Source: Hyphomicrobiales bacterium | Lineage (GTDB): Bacteria > Pseudomonadota > Alphaproteobacteria > Rhizobiales > Rhizobiaceae | Length of the DNA: 64,000 nucleotides | Direction: 5' to 3' | Assembly (NCBI GenBank): GCA_900473805.1 | Contig: UCMS01000011.1 | Span: 1 to 64,000 of the forward strand | Shown here: positions 9,077 to 16,755 of the stretch, piece after piece | How the letters are laid out: each line of letters begins with the position of its first letter | How positions within the stretch are numbered: the stretch's first letter is position 1 | The notes under the pieces: model-generated | What the model was told of the DNA's origin: nothing | The model's input: the letters and a program-made list of their open reading frames with translations, nothing else | Database searches by the model: none | Made by a program: the position numbers and the translations under genes

Positions 9077-9802
9077 ATGGCAGTAATCACTTTTGCCAAC
9101 ACCAAGGGCGGCGCCGGCAAGACGACAGCAGCTCTTCTCTTCGTGACCGAACTCCTCCATCGCAAATATCGCGTCTGCGTTATCGACGCCGATCCGCAAC
9201 GCTGGTTCTCCCGCTGGTATCAGGGCGCAAGACTGCTGCCCAATTTCACCATCGAAACCTATGTCTCGGCGCCGACGATCCAAAAAACCATTCACGAGCG
9301 CCGCAGCCAGTTTGATTTCGTCGTGGTGGACCTGCCAGGCATCCAGTCACCTCTGCTCGCCGCAACCGTCGGCCTCTCGGACCACGTCCTCGTCCCGATC
9401 CAGGGAAGCAGCATGGACGCCCAGGGTGGAGCGCAGGTACTCGACCTCTTGCGCTATCTCGATCAGAAAGCTGGAATTCGCATTCCCCATTCGGTGGTCC
9501 TGTCCCGGGTCAACCCCATGATCACCACGCGCTCCATGCAGGCAGTCAAGCGCCTGCTCTGTGAGCAGAAGATCAATGTGCTCGACACGCCCATTGCCGA
9601 GCGCGCCGCCTTCCGCGAGATGTTCGATCTGAGCCGTCCGCTGCGCGACCTCCCGGATACCCAGGGACGCAATGTCGAGAAGGCGATTGCCAACGCCTCC
9701 GACTACACCGATGACGTCCTGGCACTGATTGCAGCGGGCACGGCCGCAAAACCGGCCTCTCCTGCCGAGCGCAACCTGGCACGTTTCGAAACCGCGGCCT
9801 GA
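9077..9802 (+). CDS. Orphan ParA/VirC1-like ATPase
   Basis: Deviant Walker-A ATPase of 241 residues. KGGAGKTT is at residues 10-17, VCVIDADPQRW follows as A', and FVVVDLPG (about residues 80-87) is the Walker B-type segment. The short N-terminus without a DNA-binding domain, and the RAAFREMF segment near residue 176, resemble the VirC1/small-ParA group that positions DNA or protein cargo at the pole. No parB, parS-like array or repABC genes are nearby, so plasmid partition is not supported. It is divergent from ytfQ. The C-terminal tail after residue 220 is Ala/Pro-rich. The partner is unknown. Confidence 0.8.
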   Translation: MAVITFANTKGGAGKTTAALLFVTELLHRKYRVCVIDADPQRWFSRWYQGARLLPNFTIETYVSAPTIQKTIHERRSQFDFVVVDLPGIQSPLLAATVGLSDHVLVPIQGSSMDAQGGAQVLDLLRYLDQKAGIRIPHSVVLSRVNPMITTRSMQAVKRLLCEQKINVLDTPIAERAAFREMFDLSRPLRDLPDTQGRNVEKAIANASDYTDDVLALIAAGTAAKPASPAERNLARFETAA

Positions 9803-10442
9803 TCTCTGGGCACCACAACTTAGTCGTGAATTACCTATATCGGGAGGCGCCGCTTCCCGATGCATTTCCTCACGCCTTCCTGTCCAGAAAGCGACAAATC
9901 TGTCGCTGCTGCATTTTCGCCCGATACCGTCCCTAGGGTCCGGCACCGCGACACGTGATTCACGTCAATGTGTCCGCCGGAAACTGCGAAAGGGACCACA
10001 GGATGACGATTAACCGCAGGCGACGCGTCGAAACCACCATATTCCCGCCGCATTTCACCTCGGTCAGCGCCCCGATTAGAGCCGATTTTTTATCCGTAAG
10101 TCCTTCAGGATCCACTCCGAATACGCGCGAATTGGCTCCAAATGAAACAGTTTCAGCATGCTCAAGATTGCAGTGCAACACGATCACAATCACGAGATTG
10201 CCCGGCGCCTCCTCGGCAACCTGCTGTTCTGATTTGTTCTTTGTTGATGAATGTGACGGCGGACATGCCCGATCGATGTTGCACAACAACAATTTGCCTT
10301 TAATTTTCGCGGCAGCGCAACATCTTGACACCCCTGACGTTCTCTCTGAACATCGGGGACAGAGCTAGTGGACCACGGAGCCGACAGAAAGCGTCCGATG
10401 GGTTCGAGGGATTTGTGGCATTGTCGAGAGATTGGAGCTGCA
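9803..10442. other. 640-bp non-coding gap before the alg regulator
   Basis: No reading frame here has a plausible start, ribosome site and protein-like composition. Visible structure is limited to an inverted repeat, TCGGGA (9840-9845) with TCCCGA (9855-9860), 38 nt after the parA-like stop, which could act as its terminator although no U-run follows. There is also a TTGACA box at 10325-10330, possibly the -35 of the response-regulator promoter, without a convincing -10 at 17 nt. The stretch is AT-richer than its neighbours and could hold a small RNA; nothing definite is seen. Confidence 0.5.
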
Positions 10443-11087
10443 ATGGAGAGCACTGGCAAAATCAGGGTTCTGGTATTGGACGATAATCCGGTGTTGGTGG
10501 ATGGGTTGAACTTCCTGGTCAACTCGACACGTCAATTGGCGGCGCTGACGCTCAGCAACCGAGACCAGAAGTTGCATGAAGCCGTGACGCGGCTGGAGCC
10601 TGATGTCATCGTGGCAGACCCGGTGCATCTGGAGCGCACGCTCGAAGAGTGTGACATGGATCTGTTCGCACTGCGAGCCAAGGCCAAGCTGATCGCCTAT
10701 TGCGACGTCCGTGACACGCAACCCGGCGAAACCTATGTCACCCGTGGCTATAGCGGCGTGGTAACCAAATCGGTTGCCAGTCCAAGGCTGCTGCGAGCCA
10801 TCAAAAGCGTGCATGCTGGCGATGTGGTGATCGACGAAACGGTCCTGGCACTTTCCGACCAGAGGCCACTGGCCATGGATCCGATCCAGCGAAAATTGTC
10901 GCTGAAGGAGGAATTCGTGCTCCGGCATGTCGCCCTAGGCAAGGCGATGAAAGAAATTGCAGCCGACATTCAACTGAGTGCGAAGACAGTTGAGACCTAC
11001 AAATACAGGGCAATAAAAAAGCTTGACTTGAGGACAAGATCCGACATCGTCAGCTACGCCATCAGTGTCGGGTGGCTACAACACTAA
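10443..11087 (+). CDS. LuxR/NarL-type response regulator upstream of the alg-like cluster
   Basis: Transcription regulator of 214 residues. The receiver-like domain (residues 7-120) keeps the acidic pair Asp13-Asp14, a candidate phospho-acceptor Asp59 (VIVADP) and Lys109. The C-terminal LuxR-type helix-turn-helix covers about residues 149-212 (LSLKEEFVLRHVALGKAMKEIA, LSAKTVETYKYRAIKKL). No histidine kinase is encoded nearby. The ATG at 10443 has GGAG upstream; a longer in-frame start lacks one. A strong terminator follows the stop, so the alg-like cluster has its own promoter. Position suggests the regulator controls that cluster, but this is not shown. Confidence 0.82.
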   Translation: MESTGKIRVLVLDDNPVLVDGLNFLVNSTRQLAALTLSNRDQKLHEAVTRLEPDVIVADPVHLERTLEECDMDLFALRAKAKLIAYCDVRDTQPGETYVTRGYSGVVTKSVASPRLLRAIKSVHAGDVVIDETVLALSDQRPLAMDPIQRKLSLKEEFVLRHVALGKAMKEIAADIQLSAKTVETYKYRAIKKLDLRTRSDIVSYAISVGWLQH

Positions 11088-11109
11088 TATAAATTGCAAA
11101 ACATCAAGA

Positions 11110-11142
11110 AAGCCGCAGTCGCAAGATTGCGGCTTATTTTTT
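11110..11142 (+). terminator. Rho-independent terminator after the response regulator
   Basis: AAGCCGCA (11110-11117) and TGCGGCTT (11128-11135) form an 8-bp GC-rich stem with a 10-nt loop, followed directly by ATTTTTT. It lies 22 nt after the response-regulator stop and 187 nt before algD, uncoupling the regulator transcript from the cluster. Confidence 0.88.
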
Positions 11143-11187
11143 GTGCTAAATTACAATATTTATGCATTCCGAAAATATGCGATTTTT

Positions 11188-11205
11188 GTCAGGGAAATTC
11201 CTGAC
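11188..11205. promoter_or_regulatory. Inverted repeat I upstream of algD
   Basis: GTCAGG-GAAATT-CCTGAC is a perfect 6-6-6 inverted repeat about 125 nt upstream of the algD start, in AT-rich promoter sequence. A second CCTGAC occurs 20 bp further on, within inverted repeat II. The two-helical-turn spacing suggests a dimeric regulator bound in tandem; the neighbouring LuxR-type regulator is the obvious candidate. Confidence 0.5.
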
Positions 11206-11215
11206 AATTCTCTAA

Positions 11216-11241
11216 TTTTCCTGACTTTGTCTGCAGGAAAA
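11216..11241. promoter_or_regulatory. Inverted repeat II upstream of algD
   Basis: TTTTCCTG (11216-11223) and CAGGAAAA (11234-11241) are perfect 8-bp arms around a 10-nt spacer. A shorter repeat, TTAAC-AGAT-GTTAA, follows at 11266-11279. No sigma-54 motif (TGGCAC-N5-TTGC) was seen in this leader, unlike some alginate promoters. The repeats may be operators or leader mRNA structure. Confidence 0.5.
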
Positions 11242-11328
11242 GAGCTGCCAATCCTATGGTCGACATTAACAGATGTTAACCAACGGCGGGTCCGCGAGCG
11301 GGCCTCCCTCCAGGATAAGAGGCAGCAG

Positions 11329-12648
11329 ATGGCTAGGATCAGCGTTTTCGGAATCGGGTATGTCGGCGTGGTGGCGGCGGCCTGCCTGGCAAAGGATGGC
11401 CATGAGGTCGTGGCGGTCGACATCGATTCTGCAAAGGTCGATACGATCAATCGTGGGAAGACCCCGATCGTCGAGAAGGGCCTTGAGCCGCTGATCGAGA
11501 TGACGGTCGCGAACGGCAAGCTGCGCGCCACCCTCGACATCGACGAGGCCATCGCTGCAACTGATCTTTCCTTCGTTTGCGTCGGCACGCCGAGCGCTGC
11601 TGACGGTTCCGTAGGTCTGACCTACGTCGTCAAAGCCTGTGAAGCGATCGGTGCTGCCATTGCCCGCAAGGATGGCTTCCACTCGGTTGTTGTCCGCTCG
11701 ACCATCGTGCCGGGAACCATGGACAAGGTCTGCATTCCGGCACTCGAAGCAGCGACAGGCATGATGGCAGGGACCGACTTCGGTGTGGGTTACTATCCCG
11801 AATTCCTGCGTGAAAGCACGGCGATTGAAGATTACTACGACCCCGGCCTGATCGTCTTCGGTGCGATCGACGAACGGACCGACGCGATCCTGCACGAGAT
11901 CAACGCCGGACTGCCCTGCGTTTGCCATTCGGTGCCGCTCGCCACTGCCGAGATGATCAAATACACCAGCAATTCCTGGCGTGCGGTCAAGGTGACCTTC
12001 GCAAACGAGATCGGCAACATCGCCAAGGCCTGCGGTGTCGACGGCCAACAGGTGATGAAGATCCTGTGCTCGGATCTCAAGGTCAACATCTCCCCCTACT
12101 TCATGCGTCCGGGCTTCGCCTTCGGCGGCTCCTGCCTGCCCAAGGATGTCCGTGCACTCCGCCACCTCGCCAAGGAAGCCCATGTCGAAAGCGCTCTCCT
12201 GGATGCGGTTCTCGAAGCGAACGAGGCCCAGATCGACCGCGCAGAGACCATGGTATCCCAGATGGGCGGTCAGACCGTCGGCATGGTCGGCATCAGCTTC
12301 AAGACCGGCACCGACGACCTGCGTGAAAGCCCGCTCGCAAGCCTTGCCTCGCGTCTGATTGCCAAGGGCTATGATCTCAAGATCTACGACCCCTTCGTCC
12401 AGCAGGCCTATGCCGAGGGCATGAGCGGCGCCGGTCGCGGCAATGACACGGCGATCGACCTGAAGAACCGCCTTGTCGGAGAACTCGACGATCTCATTGA
12501 CACGTCTGACGTCATCCTTGTCGGCAATCATTATGCCGAGGCCATGCCGATGCTGCAGAAGTCGAGCGACACGATCCCGATGGTTGACCTGCTGCGTATC
12601 AGCCCCGGCATCCGCTCGTCCGGCACCTATCAGGGTATCTGCTGGTAA
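11329..12648 (+). CDS. algD: GDP-mannose 6-dehydrogenase (AlgD-like)
   Basis: Oxidises GDP-mannose to GDP-mannuronic acid with NAD, the committed step of alginate precursor synthesis in the cytoplasm. It has 439 residues against about 436 for Pseudomonas AlgD. The N-terminal Rossmann motif GIGYVG is at residues 8-13. The catalytic segment FAFGGSCLPKD places the thiol at Cys269, matching Cys268 of the Pseudomonas enzyme, and a C-terminal UDP-binding-type domain follows (GISFKTGTDDLRESP). The ATG at 11329 has AAGAGG upstream. Related UDP-glucose dehydrogenases are the alternative, but the neighbouring alg8, alg44 and algI-J-F genes favour GDP-mannose. Confidence 0.9.
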   Translation: MARISVFGIGYVGVVAAACLAKDGHEVVAVDIDSAKVDTINRGKTPIVEKGLEPLIEMTVANGKLRATLDIDEAIAATDLSFVCVGTPSAADGSVGLTYVVKACEAIGAAIARKDGFHSVVVRSTIVPGTMDKVCIPALEAATGMMAGTDFGVGYYPEFLRESTAIEDYYDPGLIVFGAIDERTDAILHEINAGLPCVCHSVPLATAEMIKYTSNSWRAVKVTFANEIGNIAKACGVDGQQVMKILCSDLKVNISPYFMRPGFAFGGSCLPKDVRALRHLAKEAHVESALLDAVLEANEAQIDRAETMVSQMGGQTVGMVGISFKTGTDDLRESPLASLASRLIAKGYDLKIYDPFVQQAYAEGMSGAGRGNDTAIDLKNRLVGELDDLIDTSDVILVGNHYAEAMPMLQKSSDTIPMVDLLRISPGIRSSGTYQGICW

Positions 12649-12659
12649 GGAGCGCGCAG

Positions 12660-14135
12660 ATGTTGGCCCACGTCATCTATCTCCTGTCCATGACGATCCT
12701 GGCGCTCAGCGTGCCCCACCCGACCGTATCCGCGGTCTCCGGCACCCTGATTACTGTCGGTCTCATCGGAGCCTGGCGTTATGCCTGGGCCGGGATCAAC
12801 CTGGCGCGGGCCGCCTACTTCCTCAACTTCGCCTATCCTCGGCGGCGGCGTCTTGCCGCCGAGGCTTATGCCGCCCGCGGCCTGAAGGATCACGCCTATT
12901 TTCTCGTGACGACCTACAAGATCGCGCCCGAGATCTCGACCCGCGTCTACCGCTCCATCTTCGAGGCGGCCTACACCGCAGCCGGCGGAGCGACCATCGT
13001 CGCTTCGATCGTGGACGAAGCCGATGCACGTCTCATCCGTCGTGTGATGGAATCCGTCGCCGCCCGCCATCCCGGCAGCAAGGCCATGGTTGGCCTGAAG
13101 ATCGACAAGATCGCTGGTACCGGCAAGCGGGATGCCCTCGCCACCTCGCTGCGCTCCATCGCCAAACTCAATCCCGGACGCAACGATATCGTGGTCTTCG
13201 TCGATGGAGACAGCTGCGTACCGATCGATGTGGTGGACCGCAGCCTGCCCTTCTTCACGGATCCTGCCGTCGGCGCCGTGACGACTGATGAACTCAGCGA
13301 CACGCAGGGTGGCCGGCTCTTCCGCGATTGGTTCGATCTCCGCTTCTCGCAGCGCCACGTCATGATGTCGTCCATGTCCCTCGGAGAACGGGTGCTGACC
13401 CTGACCGGCCGCATGTCGATCTTTCGCGCCAGCCTCGCCACCGATCCGGGTTTTGTCGAACTCGTGCGCCACGATTTCATTGATCACTGGCGCCTGGGTC
13501 GCGTCAACTTTCTGACCGGCGACGACAAGTCCACCTGGTTCTGGCTGCTGCAGCGCGGCCACAAGATGCTCTATCTGCCGGATCTCTGCACGCTGTCGAT
13601 CGAAACCCAACCCTATCCCAGCTTCTTCGGCTCGGCGATCGTGCTGATGACCCGCTGGTTCGGCAACATGCTGCGCACCAACGGCCGCGCACTTGCCCTG
13701 CCTGCCTCCCAGATCGGCTATTTCACCTGGTGGTCCGTGCTTGATCAGGCACTGTCGATCTGGACCACGCTGGCAGGTCCGGCGAGCATCCTGCTCGCAG
13801 CCGCTTTCGTCAGCCCCTGGATCCTTCCCATCTATTTCGCCTGGGTCATGTTCACCCGCTACGGCTTCTGCACCGTCATCATGGCGTTCCGTGGCCGCAG
13901 TTTCCCCATCACCTTTCCTTTCCTGCTGTATTTCAGCCAGGTCGGCGGTGCCGTCGTGAAGAGCTTCATCCTCTTCCGCCTCGATCGCCAGAAATGGACC
14001 CGCCAGACGACCTCAGGCGGCGGAAAGCCCCTCCCCGTCGGCCAACGCTGGCGCGCCCTCAGCTCCACCTACATGCACTGCCTTGCCCTCGGATGGCTCA
14101 TCCTCGGCGTGGCCTATGTCGGCAACATCATCTAA
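12660..14135 (+). CDS. alg8: Alg8-like mannuronan synthase glycosyltransferase (GT2)
   Basis: Inner-membrane polymerase predicted to add mannuronate from GDP-mannuronate to the growing chain. It has 491 residues, nearly the same as Pseudomonas Alg8. N-terminal hydrophobic segments (residues 1-58) precede the GT2 domain with DGDS at 182-185 and GDDKSTW at 287-293; their spacing matches the Asp/Asp-Asp-Lys residues essential in Pseudomonas Alg8, offset by about 6. Several C-terminal membrane spans follow. It starts 11 nt after algD behind AAGGAG. All recognised catalytic residues look intact, so polymerisation should be possible. Confidence 0.9.
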   Translation: MLAHVIYLLSMTILALSVPHPTVSAVSGTLITVGLIGAWRYAWAGINLARAAYFLNFAYPRRRRLAAEAYAARGLKDHAYFLVTTYKIAPEISTRVYRSIFEAAYTAAGGATIVASIVDEADARLIRRVMESVAARHPGSKAMVGLKIDKIAGTGKRDALATSLRSIAKLNPGRNDIVVFVDGDSCVPIDVVDRSLPFFTDPAVGAVTTDELSDTQGGRLFRDWFDLRFSQRHVMMSSMSLGERVLTLTGRMSIFRASLATDPGFVELVRHDFIDHWRLGRVNFLTGDDKSTWFWLLQRGHKMLYLPDLCTLSIETQPYPSFFGSAIVLMTRWFGNMLRTNGRALALPASQIGYFTWWSVLDQALSIWTTLAGPASILLAAAFVSPWILPIYFAWVMFTRYGFCTVIMAFRGRSFPITFPFLLYFSQVGGAVVKSFILFRLDRQKWTRQTTSGGGKPLPVGQRWRALSSTYMHCLALGWLILGVAYVGNII

Positions 14136-14153
14136 CCGCGAAGGATCGAGACC

Positions 14154-15275
14154 ATGGAAATCGATACGAAAGCCGCCCGCGACACCGCCCCTCAAACCTT
14201 TGCGCAGCCGTCCACCGGTTTTCCGGTCCTCCTGGACAACGGAACCGAGCATCCGAAGACAAACATTCCCTTCGCCGCCGTCATCGACGGGCGTCATTTC
14301 AACGGCCAGAGCCTTTCACTGGTTTCCGCTACCGTCTCTGGCCTCGCCGGACCGGAGTTGGAAGGCCGGGAGCGCATCGCCGTTCTGCGCTTTGATTTCG
14401 ACGGCTACACCATCTCGCTCCAAGTCAATGTCCGCATCAGCCGCATTCATGCCGAGACCGGCGAATTGCGCCTCGATTTCCTGGAGCCCACCGGCGATCA
14501 TCTGCCCACCCTGCGTTATCTGCTCAACAGTCACATCGCCGGCGACATCACCTCGGTCGACGGCATCATCAGCCTGCGCGAACGTGCAACCGTTGCCGGA
14601 AGCAAAAGGCAGGGTGGCCAGGCCACAATCGGCAACTTGATCGGGCGTACCGTCAAGGTGGTGGCGACGGTTGCGCTCAGCCTGACGCTGGCCGGTGTCG
14701 CAGTGAAACTGGTCTATGAGCGCGTCTTCTCCAAAGAGGTGCAGCAACTGGCCGTTCTCTCCACCGGCGGCCAGGCTCTCAGGGCCGTGGCCAGCGGCCA
14801 GATCTCCTATCTCAATCTCGGCGCCAAGCGCGGCGAAGTCCTCTACACCCTCCAGTCCGTTTCCGGCACGACGCTCAGCATCAACATGCCCTGCGACTGC
14901 AAGGTTCTCCCCATGAACGCCGGAGAGGGCTCGACCGTCATGGCCGGCGACACAATTGTCGAGGTCATCGACAAGGCAACCGCCCCCGTGGTCCAGGCGG
15001 TCGTCACCGCCGAACAGGCCAAGCAACTCGTCGCCGGCGACATTGCTGAACTGAGCCTCGCCGGCGGTGAGGTTGCCTATGGCACCTTGGCACGCGATGC
15101 CCAGGCCCTGAAGCCGGTCGGCAATCAGGGCGAAGTTCGGGCGCTGATCGCCCCACAGGCGGACCTCACCGAGGCCGCGATCGGCGCACCGGTCTCTGTC
15201 CGCATCATCAACAGGCACATTTTCGCCGCCAGGCAGAAGGTCGCCCAGTGGTTCGACGCCAAGTCGACAAGCTGA
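14154..15275 (+). CDS. alg44: Alg44-like copolymerase with a degenerate PilZ domain
   Basis: Membrane partner of Alg8, 373 residues against about 389 in Pseudomonas. It has an N-terminal PilZ-fold region (residues 20-135), one transmembrane helix (about 165-190) and a periplasmic membrane-fusion/HlyD-like domain to the end (SYLNLGAKRGEVLYTL, AGEGSTVMAGDTIVEV). In Pseudomonas the PilZ domain binds c-di-GMP through RxxxR and [DN]xSxxG. Here the equivalent positions read HPKTN (33-37) and TVSGLA (60-65), so the key arginines and the Asp/Asn are absent. Assignment as Alg44 rests on domain order and position after alg8. Loss of c-di-GMP control is inferred. Confidence 0.82.
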   Translation: MEIDTKAARDTAPQTFAQPSTGFPVLLDNGTEHPKTNIPFAAVIDGRHFNGQSLSLVSATVSGLAGPELEGRERIAVLRFDFDGYTISLQVNVRISRIHAETGELRLDFLEPTGDHLPTLRYLLNSHIAGDITSVDGIISLRERATVAGSKRQGGQATIGNLIGRTVKVVATVALSLTLAGVAVKLVYERVFSKEVQQLAVLSTGGQALRAVASGQISYLNLGAKRGEVLYTLQSVSGTTLSINMPCDCKVLPMNAGEGSTVMAGDTIVEVIDKATAPVVQAVVTAEQAKQLVAGDIAELSLAGGEVAYGTLARDAQALKPVGNQGEVRALIAPQADLTEAAIGAPVSVRIINRHIFAARQKVAQWFDAKSTS

Positions 15276-15333
15276 CCGACACGTCTAGACAGATCATCCG
15301 CGCAATCACTCCAACGAGTTATCAGGAGCAGCC

Positions 15334-16746
15334 ATGTTAGACGTTCACCCTCTCATCCTCTGCGGCGGCATCGGCACACGGTTATGGCCTCTTTCGCGGA
15401 CGGAACACCCCAAGCAGTTCCAGCGCATCGACGGCAATTCCGAAACGACCTTTTTTCATGCGACCGTCGAGCGTCACCGCGCACCCGGATTTGCGGATCC
15501 GATCGTGGCAGTCAGCAGCGCCCATGTGGCAACCGTCCTGCAGCAGTTGGACGATCTGAAATGCCCAGCTCGCGTCATTGCAGAACCGATATCCCGCAAC
15601 ACCGGGCCCGCAGTGCTGGCCGCAGCACTCACACTCGCCAAGACAGATCCCGCGTCTCTGATCTGCGTCATTCCCTCCGACCATATCGTCAAGGGTGACC
15701 TGCCGGCGAACGTCCTGGCGGCCCGACAGGCAGCAGAACAGGGCCACATCGTACTGTTCGGCGTGCCCCCCGAATATCCGGAGACAGGCTACGGCTACAT
15801 CGTCGACGGTGGCGAGCTGGAGACGCTGACCTGCGCCAGAAAGGTATCGAGCTTCATCGAGAAGCCTCCTGTCGAAGTTGCCACTGCTCTGATTGACGCC
15901 GGTGGCGCTTACTGGGCGTCTGGCATCAGCCTGTTTCGGGCGGATGTCCTCATCGCGGAATTCCAGCGCCTCGATCCGGCCACTTACGAAGCGGTGAAGG
16001 CGTCCCTCGACCTCGCCCGATCGACCGGGCACGCAATCTATCTCAATGCCGAGGCACTGATGCCGGCAGCCAATCTGCCAACGGAATCCATCGTCTTCGA
16101 ACACTCGCCCCGCACGGTGATCGCACCGCTGCTCGTCGCATGGAGCGATGTCGGCGCCTGGAACGCCCTGCACCACATCGCCGAGAAAGATGAGGACGGC
16201 AACGTGCTGAGCGGCGATGTCATCAGCATCGACACCCGCAACTCCTATGTCCGCGCCTCCAGCAAACTGGTCGCAGTGGTCGGCATGGAGGACGTGGTCG
16301 TCGTCGATACGGACGATGCGCTGCTGATCACCACCCGTGACCAGGCACAGCAGGTCAAGCAGATCGTCAAGAAGCTCGAGACGATCAAGCGCCGCGAACT
16401 TGCCCAGCATATGCGCAACCAGATGGCCTGGGGCGAGGTCCGCCGTGTCCAGAGCGGGCCGGGTTATGAACTGCGCATGATGACGCTGCGCCCGGGAACG
16501 ATGCTGCCCATGGCAGAGAACCCCGCCGTCCATCGCATGGTGACGGTGACCACCGGTTCCGGTCTCCTGAAAACCGGCACCCAGACCCGGCCGGTCAGGG
16601 TCGGCGACAACTTCGAAGTCGCAGCCGGCGACAGCGCCGTCATCTATTGCGGCCCTGAAGCGGAGATGCAGCTCGTGGAAGTGGTCTGCGACGTCGCAGT
16701 CGAAGTCGCAGACGCACCGGTCACCCTGCAACTCGTTCACAGCTGA
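15334..16746 (+). CDS. algA: Mannose-1-P guanylyltransferase; isomerase half degenerate (AlgA-like)
   Basis: Predicted to make GDP-mannose from mannose-1-phosphate and GTP. It has 470 residues, the size of bifunctional AlgA/ManC/XanB proteins. The pyrophosphorylase half is intact: GGIGTRLWPLSR (residues 11-22), PSDH (114-117), FIEKP (174-178). The C-terminal cupin half, which in AlgA isomerises fructose-6-P to mannose-6-P, lacks the QxHxHRxEHW metal-binding motif; the corresponding segment reads MLPMAENPAVHRMVTV (about 390-405). Isomerase activity is therefore doubtful and would have to come from another locus. AGGAG precedes the ATG. Confidence 0.88.
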   Translation: MLDVHPLILCGGIGTRLWPLSRTEHPKQFQRIDGNSETTFFHATVERHRAPGFADPIVAVSSAHVATVLQQLDDLKCPARVIAEPISRNTGPAVLAAALTLAKTDPASLICVIPSDHIVKGDLPANVLAARQAAEQGHIVLFGVPPEYPETGYGYIVDGGELETLTCARKVSSFIEKPPVEVATALIDAGGAYWASGISLFRADVLIAEFQRLDPATYEAVKASLDLARSTGHAIYLNAEALMPAANLPTESIVFEHSPRTVIAPLLVAWSDVGAWNALHHIAEKDEDGNVLSGDVISIDTRNSYVRASSKLVAVVGMEDVVVVDTDDALLITTRDQAQQVKQIVKKLETIKRRELAQHMRNQMAWGEVRRVQSGPGYELRMMTLRPGTMLPMAENPAVHRMVTVTTGSGLLKTGTQTRPVRVGDNFEVAAGDSAVIYCGPEAEMQLVEVVCDVAVEVADAPVTLQLVHS

Positions 16747-16755
16747 GGGAAAACG

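Noticed and set aside
9077..9802. ParA-like gene considered as evidence of a plasmid replication region
   Set aside because: No repA, repB, repC, parB or iteron-like repeats are near it.
9803..10442. Several short frames in the gap before the response regulator
   Set aside because: None has a convincing start, ribosome site or protein-like composition; described as non-coding instead.
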